Counted from the stretch's first letter, positions 8,467 through 17,339 are shown. The stretch is 64,000 nucleotides of DNA from Haloarcula marismortui ATCC 43049 (GCF_000011085.1 NC_006396.1:2542001-2606000), one strand, 5' to 3'. A program made the numbers and translations. The notes: generated by a model from the letters alone, not told the origin.

Positions 8467-9266
8467 GCCGCGTCACGCGGCTGGCTGAACGCGGGGCTGG
8501 CCGGCTCCCGGGCATCGTTGTTGCGCTGACGCTCGTGTTTCTGTACACCCCTGTTCTCGTCATCGGGTATCTGTCGCTCTCACCGGCCGGCCAGCCGACG
8601 ATTCCCATTGACGCGTTCTCGCTGCGGTGGTACACCGCAGTTCTGACTGACACACGGTTCATCCGGGCGCTACTGACGAGCCTCGGCATCGGCGTCGTCA
8701 CAGCTACTGGTGGGACTGCGCTGGGGCTGGCCGGCGCATACGTGATCGTTCGGAGTCAGCTCCCTCAGCTTGCCCGTCGAAGCATTGCCGTGATTATCGC
8801 CCTGCCGCTGTTCGTTCCAACAGTTGTTGTTGCGTTCGGTATCGGGCGCGCCAGTGCGCTCGTCGGCCTCGGCTACGGCTACCTTCCGGTCATCCTCGGC
8901 CATCTGTTCTGGGTACTCCCGTTCACGACGTTCCTCATCGCCGCCCGCTACGCGGAGCTAGACAACCGTCTTTCGGCTGCGGCCCGCGACCTCGGTGCCG
9001 ACGACCGGACTGTGTTCCGGACGATCACAGTCCCGCTGTTGTGGCCGGCACTGATGGCGAGTGTACTGTTCGCGTTCGCGCTCTCGTTCAACGAGTTCCT
9101 CATCACGTTCTTCCTCGCCGGGTCGAGCGTGACGACGGTCCCGCTGGAGATATTCGGCAAGGTCAGAATCGGTGCCACGGCCTTCCTGAACGCGGCGAGC
9201 GTGCTCGTTATCGTTGTCAGCGCTGTGGCGGCCGGCGTGGCCTCGACGCTGCGCCGTCCTGTGTGA
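8460..9266 (+). CDS. ABC importer permease (PotC-type)
   Basis: 268 residues with six membrane spans and an EAA-type loop (LSAAARDLGADDRTVFRTIT, about residues 173-192). It is the last gene of the importer operon (binding protein, ATPase, permease, permease). The two permeases share the general layout but not close sequence. The 7-bp overlap with the first permease argues for coupled expression. A MaoC-like gene follows 72 bp downstream with its own promoter. Confidence 0.9.
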   Translation: MVSRVTRLAERGAGRLPGIVVALTLVFLYTPVLVIGYLSLSPAGQPTIPIDAFSLRWYTAVLTDTRFIRALLTSLGIGVVTATGGTALGLAGAYVIVRSQLPQLARRSIAVIIALPLFVPTVVVAFGIGRASALVGLGYGYLPVILGHLFWVLPFTTFLIAARYAELDNRLSAAARDLGADDRTVFRTITVPLLWPALMASVLFAFALSFNEFLITFFLAGSSVTTVPLEIFGKVRIGATAFLNAASVLVIVVSAVAAGVASTLRRPV

Positions 9267-9338
9267 GCGGTTCCAGCCCCCAGTCGGCTCCCCGAACCGG
9301 CGGCACGCTTTTGTCACCGAGCACCGAGCGCCGAAGTG

Positions 9339-9785
9339 ATGCCAGCTATCGAAGTCGGTGAAACGTTCACCGAAACTCGGACGTTTCGACCCGAAGATGT
9401 CGACCAGTTCACCGCTCTCTCCGGAGACGACCAGCCCCGCCACACGGAACCCGATGGGGACGGCCGGCGGATGGTTCAGGGGTTGCTCACCGCGTCACTG
9501 CTGACCAGTATCGGCGGCGACCTCGAAGTGCTTGCCTCGCGGATGGACCTGCAGTTCCAGCGCCCGGTGTACACCGGTGAGACGCTGGTCTGTGAACTAA
9601 CAGTTGTGAGCGCTGACCCGCATACCGATGGTGGCGTCGCTCTTGTGGGCGATGTGGCTGTCCGGCGAGTCAATCGCGACGATAACTCTGGTCAGGCTGA
9701 CACAGCCGCCCCGAACTCGGCAGATAGTGCTCCCGCCGGAACCGTCGTGCTTGAAGCGACCGTCGAAGGACTAATCAGGGAATGA
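9339..9785 (+). CDS. MaoC-like hot-dog fold acyl-CoA dehydratase
   Basis: 148 residues of the MaoC/hot-dog family, which hydrates or dehydrates acyl-CoA double bonds in fatty-acid or polyhydroxyalkanoate metabolism. Start MPAIEVGETFTETRTFRPED, then DVDQFTALSGDDQPRHTE, the usual family pattern (D-x-x-x-F-A-x-x-S-G-D-x-N-P-x-H), although here the histidine appears as RHTE after DDQP. The ATG at 9339 directly follows a GTG. The tail after residue ~105 is enriched in Asp, Asn, Ser and Ala, with an unusual low-complexity insert. The 3' end overlaps the ferredoxin-like gene on the other strand by 11 bp. Activity is inferred, and missing canonical active-site residues would make it a binder rather than an enzyme. 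Confidence 0.75.
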   Translation: MPAIEVGETFTETRTFRPEDVDQFTALSGDDQPRHTEPDGDGRRMVQGLLTASLLTSIGGDLEVLASRMDLQFQRPVYTGETLVCELTVVSADPHTDGGVALVGDVAVRRVNRDDNSGQADTAAPNSADSAPAGTVVLEATVEGLIRE

Positions 9786-10020
9786 GCTGTTCGCCGTCGT
9801 CATCGTAGATCGTGATGGCGTCGACCGGACAGGTCCGGGCCGCGAACTTCGCGTCCAGTTCGGCGTCGTCTGGGACCTCCCGAACAAACACGTCCTCGTC
9901 CTGTTCCTCACTGTCCGCCAGCACCGCTTTGCCGGCGTCCTCGTCGCGCTCGAAGGCGTCCCACTCCGCGACACACTGGAACATCCCGATACAGGTGTCA
10001 TAGTCATATTCGACTCGCAT
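9775..10020 (-). CDS. Small ferredoxin-like Fe-S protein
   Basis: 81 acidic residues, starting MRVEYDYDTCIGMFQC. The cysteine pattern is a Cys10-X5-Cys16 pair at the N-terminus and a CPVDAI motif near residue 63-68, typical of single-cluster bacterial-type ferredoxins (3Fe-4S or 4Fe-4S, three visible Cys ligands). It would act as a cytoplasmic electron carrier. The 3' end overlaps the MaoC-like gene by 11 bp in convergent orientation. No partner oxidoreductase is adjacent on its strand, so the electron donor and acceptor are unknown. Confidence 0.8.
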   Translation of the reverse strand: MRVEYDYDTCIGMFQCVAEWDAFERDEDAGKAVLADSEEQDEDVFVREVPDDAELDAKFAARTCPVDAITIYDDDGEQLIP

Positions 10021-10135
10021 ACCCTGTGTTGGCCGCTCGCGGGCAAAGGCGTTCCCCTCGGTGCTCGATGCGCCAGCGGACCGACGCGGTTGCAGTGCGA
10101 CAGTTTAAATCGGGGCAGGACCCAAGCGGGGTGTA

Positions 10136-12535
10136 ATGGACGTTGCGGACCTGCCGGGCGTGCCCGAGTGGCTCCCGGACCACCTGCGCGACGACGGCAT
10201 CGAAGAGCTGTACCCGCCACAGGCCGAGGCCGTCGAGGCCGGCGTCACCGAGGGGGAGAATCTGGTCGCGTCGATTCCGACGGCGAGCGGAAAGACCCTC
10301 ATCGCCGAGCTAGCGATGCTTTCATCGGTTGCTCGCGGCGGGAAAGCGCTGTACATCGTTCCACTGCGAGCGCTGGCCAGCGAGAAGCAGGCCGACTTTG
10401 AGGAGTTCGAACAGTACGGCCTCGACATCGGTGTCTCGACGGGGAACTACGAATCCGAGGGTGGGTGGCTCGCGGACAAGGACATCGTTGTCGCCACCAG
10501 CGAGAAAGTGGACTCGCTGGTCCGCAACGACGCCCCCTGGATAGAGGACCTCACCTGCGTCGTCACCGACGAGGTCCATCTGGTCGACGATGGGGAGCGA
10601 GGGCCGACACTGGAGGTGACGCTGGCGAAACTCCGGCGGCTCAACCCCGACCTGCAGACCGTCGCGCTGTCGGCGACCATCGGCAACGCCGAGGCGCTGG
10701 CGACGTGGCTCGATGCGGGGCTCGTCGACTCTGATTGGCGGCCTATCGACCTCCAGAAGGGGGTCCACTACGGGCAGGCGCTGCACCTCGAAGACGGGAG
10801 CCAACAGCGGCTTTCGGTACAAAACAACGAGAAGCAGACGGCGGCTATCGTCCGCGATACGCTGGAAGACGACGGGTCGACGCTGGTGTTTGTCAACTCC
10901 CGGCGTAACGCCGAGGCGGCAGCGGGCCGGCTAGCGAACACGGTTCGGCCCCACCTCAGTACCGAGGAACGGGACCAGCTGGCCGACATTGCCGAGGAAA
11001 TTCGGGATGTGAGCGACACGGAGACGAGCGACGACCTCGCGGACGCCGTCGCGGACGGGGCGGCGTTCCACCACGCCGGACTCTCCCGGGGCCACCGCGA
11101 ACTCGTCGAGGACGCCTTCCGAGACCGGCTGGTGAAGGTCGTCTGTGCGACGCCGACGCTCGCGGCCGGCGTCAACACGCCCTCCCGGCGCGTTGTGGTC
11201 CGCGACTGGCGGCGCTACGACGGCTCGGCGGGTGGGATGGCCCCGCTGTCCGTGCTCGAAGTCCATCAGATGATGGGGCGGGCTGGCCGCCCGGGGCTCG
11301 ACCCCTACGGCGAGGCGGTCCTCATCGCGTCCAGCCACGACGAAGTGGACGAACTGTTCGAGCGCTACGTCTGGGCCGACCCGGAGCCGGTCCGGTCGAA
11401 ACTCGCGGCCGAACCGGCACTGCGGACTCACATCCTCGCGACGGTCGCCTCTGGCTTCGCACGCTCCCGCAAGGGACTGCTCGAGTTCCTCGAACAGACG
11501 CTGTACGCCAGCCAGACCGACGACAGCGGCCAGCTCGAACGCGTCGTCGACGACGTGCTCACGTACCTCCAGCGCAATGACTTCTTAGAAATCGAAGCTG
11601 GCGAACTCGACGCTACCTCGCTGGGCCACACCGTCTCGCGGCTCTATCTGGACCCGATGAGCGCCGCGGAAATCGTCGACGGCTTGCGCGACTGGGAGCG
11701 GGGAGCAAGCGACAGCACGTCGGCGAGCGGGTCGCCGGCTGACGCGCAAGCGGAGCCGCCGGCTAACAGCGGCTTCACGACCGCTAGTGAACTGGCCGAG
11801 GACGCTGACGAGAGCGACGCCGACAGGGACCCGGACGATATCTCCGCGCTGGGCCTGTACCATCTCGTCTCGCGGACGCCGGATATGTACCAGCTGTATC
11901 TCCGCTCGGGCGACCGCGAGGAGTACGAGATGGAGCTGTTCGAGCGCGAAGAAGAGTTGCTCGGTCCCACGCCATCGGAGTTCGAGGAGGGCCGCTTCGA
12001 GGACTGGCTCTCGGCGCTGAAGACCGCCCGCCTGCTCGAAGACTGGGCCACGGAGGTCGACGAGGCGACCATCACGGACCGGTACGGCGTCGGCCCGGGC
12101 GACATCCGCGGGAAGGTCGAAACTGCCCAGTGGCTGCTGGGGGCCGCCGAATCGCTGGCCAGCGAGGTCGATCTGGACGCCGCACGCGCCATCAGCGAGG
12201 CCCGCATCCGCGTCGAACACGGCGTGCGCGAGGAACTGGTTGACCTGGCCGGCGTCCGCGGCGTCGGCCGCAAGCGCGCCCGCCGGCTGTTTCAGGCCGG
12301 TATCACCGACCGCGCACAGCTCCGGGACGCGGACAAAGCCGTCGTGCTGGCGGCGCTTCGAGGCCGCCGGAAGACGGCCGAGAACGTCCTCGAAAACGCC
12401 GGCCACCGTGACCCGTCGATGGAAGGCGTCGAGCCCGCGCCCGACGTGTCTGTCGACCTCAACGATGGTGCAGACGGGGACGCAAGCGCCGAATCGACAG
12501 CCAACGACGACCAGGCCAGTCTGGGTGATTTCTGA
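10136..12535 (+). CDS. hel308: Hel308-family ATP-dependent DNA helicase
   Basis: 799-residue superfamily 2 helicase. Hel308 is a 3'-5' DNA helicase that remodels stalled replication forks. Motifs: Q-motif region YPPQAEA (residues 26-32), motif I PTASGKT (48-54), DEVH (145-148), SATIGN and the [14 protein letters not shown] region in the second RecA domain, then the winged-helix, ratchet and C-terminal helix-hairpin-helix ([12 protein letters not shown]). A low-complexity, acidic and serine-rich insert sits around residue 521-565 between helicase and ratchet domains. The TGATG at 12533-12537 overlaps the cgi121 start, so the two are co-translated. The AT-poor promoter has a TTTAAAT box about 30 bp upstream of the ATG. 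Confidence 0.96.
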   Translation: MDVADLPGVPEWLPDHLRDDGIEELYPPQAEAVEAGVTEGENLVASIPTASGKTLIAELAMLSSVARGGKALYIVPLRALASEKQADFEEFEQYGLDIGVSTGNYESEGGWLADKDIVVATSEKVDSLVRNDAPWIEDLTCVVTDEVHLVDDGERGPTLEVTLAKLRRLNPDLQTVALSATIGNAEALATWLDAGLVDSDWRPIDLQKGVHYGQALHLEDGSQQRLSVQNNEKQTAAIVRDTLEDDGSTLVFVNSRRNAEAAAGRLANTVRPHLSTEERDQLADIAEEIRDVSDTETSDDLADAVADGAAFHHAGLSRGHRELVEDAFRDRLVKVVCATPTLAAGVNTPSRRVVVRDWRRYDGSAGGMAPLSVLEVHQMMGRAGRPGLDPYGEAVLIASSHDEVDELFERYVWADPEPVRSKLAAEPALRTHILATVASGFARSRKGLLEFLEQTLYASQTDDSGQLERVVDDVLTYLQRNDFLEIEAGELDATSLGHTVSRLYLDPMSAAEIVDGLRDWERGASDSTSASGSPADAQAEPPANSGFTTASELAEDADESDADRDPDDISALGLYHLVSRTPDMYQLYLRSGDREEYEMELFEREEELLGPTPSEFEEGRFEDWLSALKTARLLEDWATEVDEATITDRYGVGPGDIRGKVETAQWLLGAAESLASEVDLDAARAISEARIRVEHGVREELVDLAGVRGVGRKRARRLFQAGITDRAQLRDADKAVVLAALRGRRKTAENVLENAGHRDPSMEGVEPAPDVSVDLNDGADGDASAESTANDDQASLGDF

Positions 12536-13062
12536 TGCGGGTCGTCGAAGGCACTGCTGAAATCGACGACGTGGGCACCTTCGTCGAGACGCTCAGTGCA
12601 ATCGGTGACCGCTACGGCGTCACGGTGCAGGCGTTCGACGCCCGCTACGTCGTGGACCGCCCCCATCTTCAACTGGCTGTCGAACTCGCGACCCGGGCTC
12701 ACGACCGGGGCGACGCCATCGCCGAGGATTTCGGCGTCGAGATACTGCTGTACGCGGCCGGCCGCCGCCAGATAAACCGCGCGCTGACGATGGGCGTCAG
12801 CGAGGGGGCCTGTCCCGTCGTCGCGGTCATCGTCGACCACGAACGGACGGATACTCACGTAGGAAAAAGCGAACAGAACGGTATTGAGGCAGCTGAAGAC
12901 GACGTTCGTGAGGAGCTTACCGCGATGTCCACCTTAGGCGAGTACGACCCCGACCGCATCCGGTCGTTTTTCGACGTGACGGACACTGAGCTCGCTGCGA
13001 CAGCCGGCGACCTTCCCGACGCCGTTCGGGAGCGTGTGGCGTTGCTCCCGGTCGAGAAGTAA
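12535..13062 (+). CDS. cgi121: KEOPS complex subunit Cgi121
   Basis: 175 residues of the Cgi121/TPRKB family, a subunit of the KEOPS complex that makes N6-threonylcarbamoyl-adenosine at position 37 of ANN-decoding tRNAs. Visible family features are the RYVVDRPHLQLAVELA helix and the DFGVEILLYAAGRRQINRALTMG core, in which Cgi121 contacts Bud32. It is coupled to hel308 by a TGATG overlap; this hel308-cgi121 pairing is familiar from other haloarchaea. No other KEOPS gene is in the window. Confidence 0.9.
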   Translation: MRVVEGTAEIDDVGTFVETLSAIGDRYGVTVQAFDARYVVDRPHLQLAVELATRAHDRGDAIAEDFGVEILLYAAGRRQINRALTMGVSEGACPVVAVIVDHERTDTHVGKSEQNGIEAAEDDVREELTAMSTLGEYDPDRIRSFFDVTDTELAATAGDLPDAVRERVALLPVEK

Positions 13063-13100
13063 CGGCAGTATTTTTGCCGACGGATGTGTTAGTTATACAC

Positions 13101-13388
13101 ATGAACCCACAGCGGACGGCACGGCAGCGGGCCAGTGAGCGCGCCCGCCGGGTTGCGGCAACGGTCGACCGCACCACCGGTGCGGCCGCGTATCCGGTCC
13201 GCGTGGAGGAACTGGCAGACGAATACGGCAGCGCCGACCCGCCCGTCGAGGACTTCTCAGCCGCAATCGAGCACTGCACCGACGGCGAGTTCGACTCGCC
13301 GACGGAAGTCCGGGCGGCAATTCAGCAGGTGACACCACCGAACAGCGCCCGTAGCGAGGCGACATTCGACGAGCGCGAGCATTCGTGA
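13101..13388 (+). CDS. Small uncharacterised haloarchaeal protein (95 aa)
   Basis: 95 residues, starting MNPQRTARQRASERARRVAA, highly charged at the N-terminus and acidic at the C-terminus. The 4-bp ATGA-type overlap (13385-13388) with the flavoprotein gene indicates a common transcript and coupled translation. The ATG at 13101 lies ~20 bases after an AT-rich TTATAC stretch. I do not recognise a domain; possibly a short coiled-coil or regulator. Confidence 0.6.
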   Translation: MNPQRTARQRASERARRVAATVDRTTGAAAYPVRVEELADEYGSADPPVEDFSAAIEHCTDGEFDSPTEVRAAIQQVTPPNSARSEATFDEREHS

Positions 13389-14689
13389 CCGCGTTGGAGA
13401 CGCCGGTGTCTATCGGTGGCGTCGAGGTACCCAACCGGCTGTATCGCGCACCGGTACTGGAGTGTGCAGGTAACGGTGAGACCGCCGTCAACACACTCAT
13501 CGACGAACTTGAACCGACGGCAGCCTCCGGTGTTGGCCTCCTCTTTCAAGGGGCAAGCATCGTCACCGACCGCGGCGGCTGTGCCGCGCCGAACATGACG
13601 CGAGTCCACGACCCGGCCTTCGTCGAGCGCCTCGAACGGCTTACCGGGACGATTCACGACCACGGCGGTCGCATCTTCCTCCAACTGGCCCACGGTGGCC
13701 TCCGGAGTATGGCGACGTGGCACGCCGAGTACCGCCGTCAGCATCCGGACCAGCGCCAGCTCGCCGTCAGCCGCCCGCCGTGGCAGCTCCAGATGCTTGA
13801 CCGGCTTGGCCTGATTTCGCTCCAGCCGGATGTGCTCTCGACAGAGGAGGTATGGGCCCTGGCCGAGCAGTTCGGGCGCTGTGCCGGCTACGCCGTCGAG
13901 GCGGGATACGACGGCATCCACCTTTCTGCGGCGAACATGAGCCTTATCCAGCAGTTCCTCTCGCCGTTTTACAACCGTCGGAACGACCAGTTCCGGGACG
14001 GCGTCCGCTTCCTCGAAGCAATCCACGACGCCGTTCGGGAACACGCCGGCGACGTGCCGCTGGTCACGAAGGTCCCAGCTGAGACCGCTGCGCCGAGTTT
14101 CGTTCGACGGCATCTCACTCGGAGGGATGGCGTGGCTATCGCGACGCGAGCGGCGGCTATCGGCTATGACGGCCTTGTTCCGGTCGAGGTGTCCCCGTTC
14201 TGGGACATGAGCATTGTCCGTGGTGCGTTTCCGGACCGGGCCTGGGACGCGAGTGACCTGCAGGACGACTACGCAGCAGTCTTCGGCGGCCGACTACGAG
14301 CGCGTGCCATTCAGTTGCTTAATCGCCTGCAAGCCCGCCGTTTCAGCCGCGACCCGGGCTGGAACGCCGACTTCTGTCGAGCGCTGCGCGAGCGTGTGGA
14401 CGTACCGGTTCTGCTGGAGGGCGGTCTTCGAACGCGTGCCGACTGTGACCGGTATCTCGGAGCGACTGGAGCGACCCCCGCCGCTGACGCGGTTGGGATG
14501 GCCCGCCCGTTCTACGCCGAACCCCGACTCGGCGCCCGCCTGCTTGACGGCGCAGACGCGCTGTGTGAGAGCTGTAACAACTGTACCATCCCGCAGGTCA
14601 CCGGCGAACCGGGCCGCTGTCGAACGCCGGCCATCGTCCGCGAGCAAGCCCGACTCCGGCGGGACGGCGCCTACGAGCGAACTGAGTGA
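13385..14689 (+). CDS. NADH:flavin oxidoreductase, old-yellow-enzyme family
   Basis: 434 residues starting at a GTG overlapping the previous stop by 4 bp. The fold is a TIM barrel with FMN. Family hallmarks: RLYRAPVLECAGNGE near the N-terminus, QLAHGGLRS, GYDGIHLSAANMSLIQQFLSP (where family members have the His-Gly-Ala-His active-site motif; here HLSAAN, so the second substrate-binding His is replaced by Asn), and a C-terminal cysteine-containing stretch CESCNNCT that resembles the Fe-S binding segment of the longer 2,4-dienoyl-CoA reductase subfamily, although the downstream domains are absent. It may reduce an enone or an unsaturated CoA ester. Substrate unknown. Confidence 0.85.
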   Translation: MTALETPVSIGGVEVPNRLYRAPVLECAGNGETAVNTLIDELEPTAASGVGLLFQGASIVTDRGGCAAPNMTRVHDPAFVERLERLTGTIHDHGGRIFLQLAHGGLRSMATWHAEYRRQHPDQRQLAVSRPPWQLQMLDRLGLISLQPDVLSTEEVWALAEQFGRCAGYAVEAGYDGIHLSAANMSLIQQFLSPFYNRRNDQFRDGVRFLEAIHDAVREHAGDVPLVTKVPAETAAPSFVRRHLTRRDGVAIATRAAAIGYDGLVPVEVSPFWDMSIVRGAFPDRAWDASDLQDDYAAVFGGRLRARAIQLLNRLQARRFSRDPGWNADFCRALRERVDVPVLLEGGLRTRADCDRYLGATGATPAADAVGMARPFYAEPRLGARLLDGADALCESCNNCTIPQVTGEPGRCRTPAIVREQARLRRDGAYERTE

Positions 14690-14765
14690 CCGGCCCCCGA
14701 TACTGCCGCCACCGTCACTGAGCCGATACAAAGGCTCATACGCGCTCGGTCCCGAACGAGTGCCG

Positions 14766-15608
14766 ATGACTACAGGGATTTCGTCCGAACGCGTCAAGCT
14801 GTCCGTCGACGGCGAGGACGTTGACATTCACTACCGGACCGGTGGCGAGGGGCCGCCGATGGTGTTTCTCCACGGTATCGGGCTGGACGCCGCGACCGTC
14901 TCGTGGCGACACGCGCTGCCCGCACTCGCGCCGGAGCGAACGGTGTATGCGCTTGACCTGCCGGGCCACGGCGACAGTGACAAGCCTGACCGCACGTATA
15001 CGACTGACTACTATCTTGAGACGCTGTCCGAGTTTCTCGACGCACTCGCCATTGAGGAACCCGCGCTAGCTGGCCTCTCGATGGGCGGCGCAGTTGCGCT
15101 CGGCCACGCGCTTGACGGCGGCCCCGTCGAACGGCTGGTGTTAGTCGACAGCTACGGGCTGGGTGCCGACGCCTACTGGCGAACGGCGGCCAGCAGTGTC
15201 TTACAGACGCCGATACTCGGCAATATGCTCTGGCAGGGCGTGGGGTCGTCCCAATCAGCTATCCGGAACAGCCTCCGAAGCATGGGTCCCGGTGAGCCGC
15301 CCCAGCAACTGGTCGAGGATGTCGATAGCGCTGTCGACCGACAGACCGTCCGGGCGATGCGGCGCTGGCAGCGCAGCGAGTTCCGATGGTCTGGCTTCCG
15401 GACGGACTACTCCGACCGGTTAGCAGAACTAGACGTGCCGACGATGCTGATTCACGGGGCCGTCGACCCACTGCTCCCCCGTCGATGGTCCGAGCAGGCT
15501 GCTGGGACAGTCACTGACAGCACGCTGAAAATCTTCGAGAACTGCGGGCACTGTCCGCCGCGGGAACATCCCGACCGTTTCAACCGGGCCGTTCGAGCGT
15601 TCTGCTGA
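14766..15608 (+). CDS. Alpha/beta hydrolase
   Basis: 280 residues. The alpha/beta hydrolase core is clear: FLHGIGLDAATVSW forms the oxyanion loop, LSMGG is the nucleophile elbow (Ser in GLSMGGA), LIHGAVDPLLP supplies the Asp, and NCGHCPPREHPDRF the His. Family members include esterases, epoxide hydrolases and haloperoxidase-like enzymes; the sequence does not decide between them. Start at ATG 14766; the open frame extends upstream but has no promoter-consistent start. It ends one base before the convergent maoC stop. A TATA-like ACAAAGG patch (14728-14735) is weak. Confidence 0.85.
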   Translation: MTTGISSERVKLSVDGEDVDIHYRTGGEGPPMVFLHGIGLDAATVSWRHALPALAPERTVYALDLPGHGDSDKPDRTYTTDYYLETLSEFLDALAIEEPALAGLSMGGAVALGHALDGGPVERLVLVDSYGLGADAYWRTAASSVLQTPILGNMLWQGVGSSQSAIRNSLRSMGPGEPPQQLVEDVDSAVDRQTVRAMRRWQRSEFRWSGFRTDYSDRLAELDVPTMLIHGAVDPLLPRRWSEQAAGTVTDSTLKIFENCGHCPPREHPDRFNRAVRAFC

Positions 15609-16214
15609 CTACTCTGGCAGGTCATCGATGAGGACGACCGCTTCGCCGTCGATGACAACTTCGTCGTCTGCGAGGACGCGCGTGGTCAGCCGGTACTGTT
15701 CGTCGCCGAGGTCTTCGACGATCTCACATTCGGCGGTGAGGCGGTCGCCGATACGGACTGGGTTGTGGAACTCCAGATCCTGTGAGAGATAGATCGTCAG
15801 CCCTGGCAGGCGTGCCAGCGCTGCGCTGATGAGGCTTCCGACGAGCGTCCCGTGGGCGATACGGCCGCGGAAGCGCGTCTGCTCCGCGAACTCGTCGTCA
15901 AGATGGAGCGGGTTCGTGTCGCCGCTCGCGGCGGCGAACTGCTGTACGTCGTGCTCCGAGATCGTTTTCGTGAAATCGACGTGGTCACCGACGCCGAGGC
16001 GGCCAGGGTGCTCCTCAGAAATCGAGACGTGCCATTCCGGGAGGTCTTCGTCCGGTTCGATACGTTCTGCGGGCGTTACGCCGTTCTCCTCCTCCTGCTG
16101 GACGCCGAACGCGGCGAACGCTGCCCGGTTAGCTGCGACGACGCTGTTGAACATATGTGACGATGTTTCAGTCCATGTGTCTAACAGCGGGTTTCGTGGC
16201 GATTCAGAACTCAT
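15609..16214 (-). CDS. maoC: MaoC-type (R)-specific enoyl-CoA hydratase, PHA cluster
   Basis: 201 residues. After an N-terminal ~70-residue extension that begins MSSESPRNPLLDTWTETSSH, the hot-dog domain shows the MaoC motif FAAASGDTNPLHLDDEFAE, with the Asp and His of the active site, and FRGRIAHGTLVGSLISA. (R)-specific enoyl-CoA hydratases convert beta-oxidation intermediates to (R)-3-hydroxyacyl-CoA, the monomer for PhaC. It is transcribed divergently from phaR-phaP-phaE-phaC; the ATG 16214 lies about 26 bp from a TATA-like TTTAATAC (minus strand, 16243-16250). The 241-bp shared region contains both promoters. The N-terminal extension is unusual for this fold and may bind granules or PhaE. 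Confidence 0.88.
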   Translation of the reverse strand: MSSESPRNPLLDTWTETSSHMFNSVVAANRAAFAAFGVQQEEENGVTPAERIEPDEDLPEWHVSISEEHPGRLGVGDHVDFTKTISEHDVQQFAAASGDTNPLHLDDEFAEQTRFRGRIAHGTLVGSLISAALARLPGLTIYLSQDLEFHNPVRIGDRLTAECEIVEDLGDEQYRLTTRVLADDEVVIDGEAVVLIDDLPE

Positions 16215-16382
16215 CTGTTCTGGTAATTTATTGGTCGGAGTATTAAACCTTGGTGTTGGTTTCGCTTCAGCTGTCGGTAAACGCCGTCTAACGGGCGTCA
16301 GACGCGTATTTGGGGTTCCAGTTATCGGTGCTGCAGGGCGTAGCACGCCCATCGACGCCCCTTAACCGCTAATACCATTCTC

Positions 16383-16397
16383 TACCATTCAATGGTA
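16383..16397. promoter_or_regulatory. Palindrome upstream of phaR, candidate PhaR operator
   Basis: Perfect inverted repeat TACCATT-C-AATGGTA (7-bp arms, one-base centre), about 22 bp upstream of the phaR TATA box. A third half-site TACCATTC sits directly before it at 16373-16380, so there are three copies of the half-site in 25 bp. Its position next to the AbrB-like regulator gene suggests autoregulation. Confidence 0.55.
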
Positions 16398-16419
16398 CTC
16401 AGTGGTTTTCTGCGGAAGG

Positions 16420-16427
16420 TTTATATT
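16420..16427 (+). promoter_or_regulatory. TATA box of phaRPEC
   Basis: TTTATATT, centred about 32 bp upstream of the phaR ATG at 16455; transcription should start within a few bases of the start codon, giving a near-leaderless mRNA. Confidence 0.6.
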
Positions 16428-16454
16428 GTTGAGGAGAGTACATGTAGATGACCG

Positions 16455-16754
16455 ATGGCCGACGAGGATGATGGCCTGATGTGGCCTCCGATGTTCAAGG
16501 GGATGCAACAGGCGAGCGAGAATGCGATGGAACAGCAACAGCAGCTGATGAAACAGATGTTCGCCAGCGGTGGCATGCCGAGTTTCGATATGAATCAGCT
16601 CGGTGCTATGAGCCAGATGGCGACGTTCAAGACCCGCGTGCAAAGCGGGGGTCGGATCAGTATCCCCGATGCGGAGCGAGAGGCGCTGGGCATCGATGAA
16701 GGTGATATCGTTCAAGCCGTCGTCCTCCCGGTCACTAACAACAACAACGAGTAA
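16455..16754 (+). CDS. phaR: PhaR, AbrB/SpoVT-type PHA regulator
   Basis: 99 residues. The N-terminal half is Met/Gln-rich (MFKGMQQASENAMEQQQQLM), likely a helix that touches granules or phasin; the C-terminal ~40 residues are an AbrB/SpoVT swapped-hairpin DNA-binding domain (SGGRISIPDAEREALGIDEG). In a related haloarchaeon PhaR is reported to repress phaRP and to bind granules. First gene of phaR-phaP-phaE-phaC, 7 bp before phaP. The short N-terminal Gln-rich motif is unusual for AbrB proteins and is probably the granule-binding part. Confidence 0.9.
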   Translation: MADEDDGLMWPPMFKGMQQASENAMEQQQQLMKQMFASGGMPSFDMNQLGAMSQMATFKTRVQSGGRISIPDAEREALGIDEGDIVQAVVLPVTNNNNE

Positions 16755-16761
16755 CCCAACA

Positions 16762-17319
16762 ATGGTAGACTACACAACCCCCGTCACGACAGCCTTCGAG
16801 ATGCAGCGCGCAACGATTGAACAGAGCCAGAAGGCGCTCGAACAGAGCGTTTCCTTCCAGCAAAACGTCAACAGCGCGGTTATCGACAGCCTCGACACAC
16901 AGGAGTCGGCGCAGCGCCGCGGTGTCGAGCTTCAGCAGACCGCGTTCCACAGCTACCTCGACGCGATGGCGTCGACGATGCCCGGCATGACCGAAACTGT
17001 CGAGCAGATCCGCGAGACCGTCGACGAGCAGTTCGACTTCCTGCTCGAGAACCACGCCGAGGTCTTCGACAACATGGAAACTGAACTCGAAGAGGGCGTC
17101 GACACCTACGACGAGATGACCGACGAGTACGTCACGGCCGTCAACGATCAGGTCGATATGCTCGTCGAGGCCCACGAGGAACTCGAAGCGCAGTCCGTTG
17201 AGGCTGCCGAACAGTTCGGCGAGCAGCTCGAAGAAGTGCAGGAGCAAGTCGAAGAGATTCAGGAGCAGGTCGAGGAAGTGCAGGCCGAAGCCGCCGACGC
17301 TGTCGACGTCGAAGCGTAA
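16762..17319 (+). CDS. phaP: PhaP, granule phasin
   Basis: 185 residues, highly acidic, almost entirely helical. Heptad-like repeats rich in Glu, Gln and Val (for example QLEEVQEQVEEIQEQVEEV near 150-170) predict a long coiled coil typical of phasins, which coat polyhydroxyalkanoate granules and control their number and size. It lies between phaR and phaE, the standard haloarchaeal order. Its C-terminus is Ala/Asp-rich. A seven-T tract follows 14 bases after the stop. Confidence 0.88.
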   Translation: MVDYTTPVTTAFEMQRATIEQSQKALEQSVSFQQNVNSAVIDSLDTQESAQRRGVELQQTAFHSYLDAMASTMPGMTETVEQIRETVDEQFDFLLENHAEVFDNMETELEEGVDTYDEMTDEYVTAVNDQVDMLVEAHEELEAQSVEAAEQFGEQLEEVQEQVEEIQEQVEEVQAEAADAVDVEA

Positions 17320-17332
17320 GTACGACAGTCGG

Positions 17333-17339
17333 TTTTTTT
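17333..17339 (+). terminator. T-tract between phaP and phaE
   Basis: Seven consecutive T residues in the 45-bp gap between phaP and phaE, following GC-rich sequence (CGACAGTCGG). In archaea a U-tract can itself cause intrinsic termination, so part of the transcripts may stop here, giving more phaR-phaP than phaE-phaC mRNA. Confidence 0.4.

Noticed and set aside
14214..14765. Upstream extension of the alpha/beta hydrolase frame
   Set aside because: Lies inside the flavoprotein gene; composition is not haloarchaeal and the hydrolase domain begins at ATG 14766.
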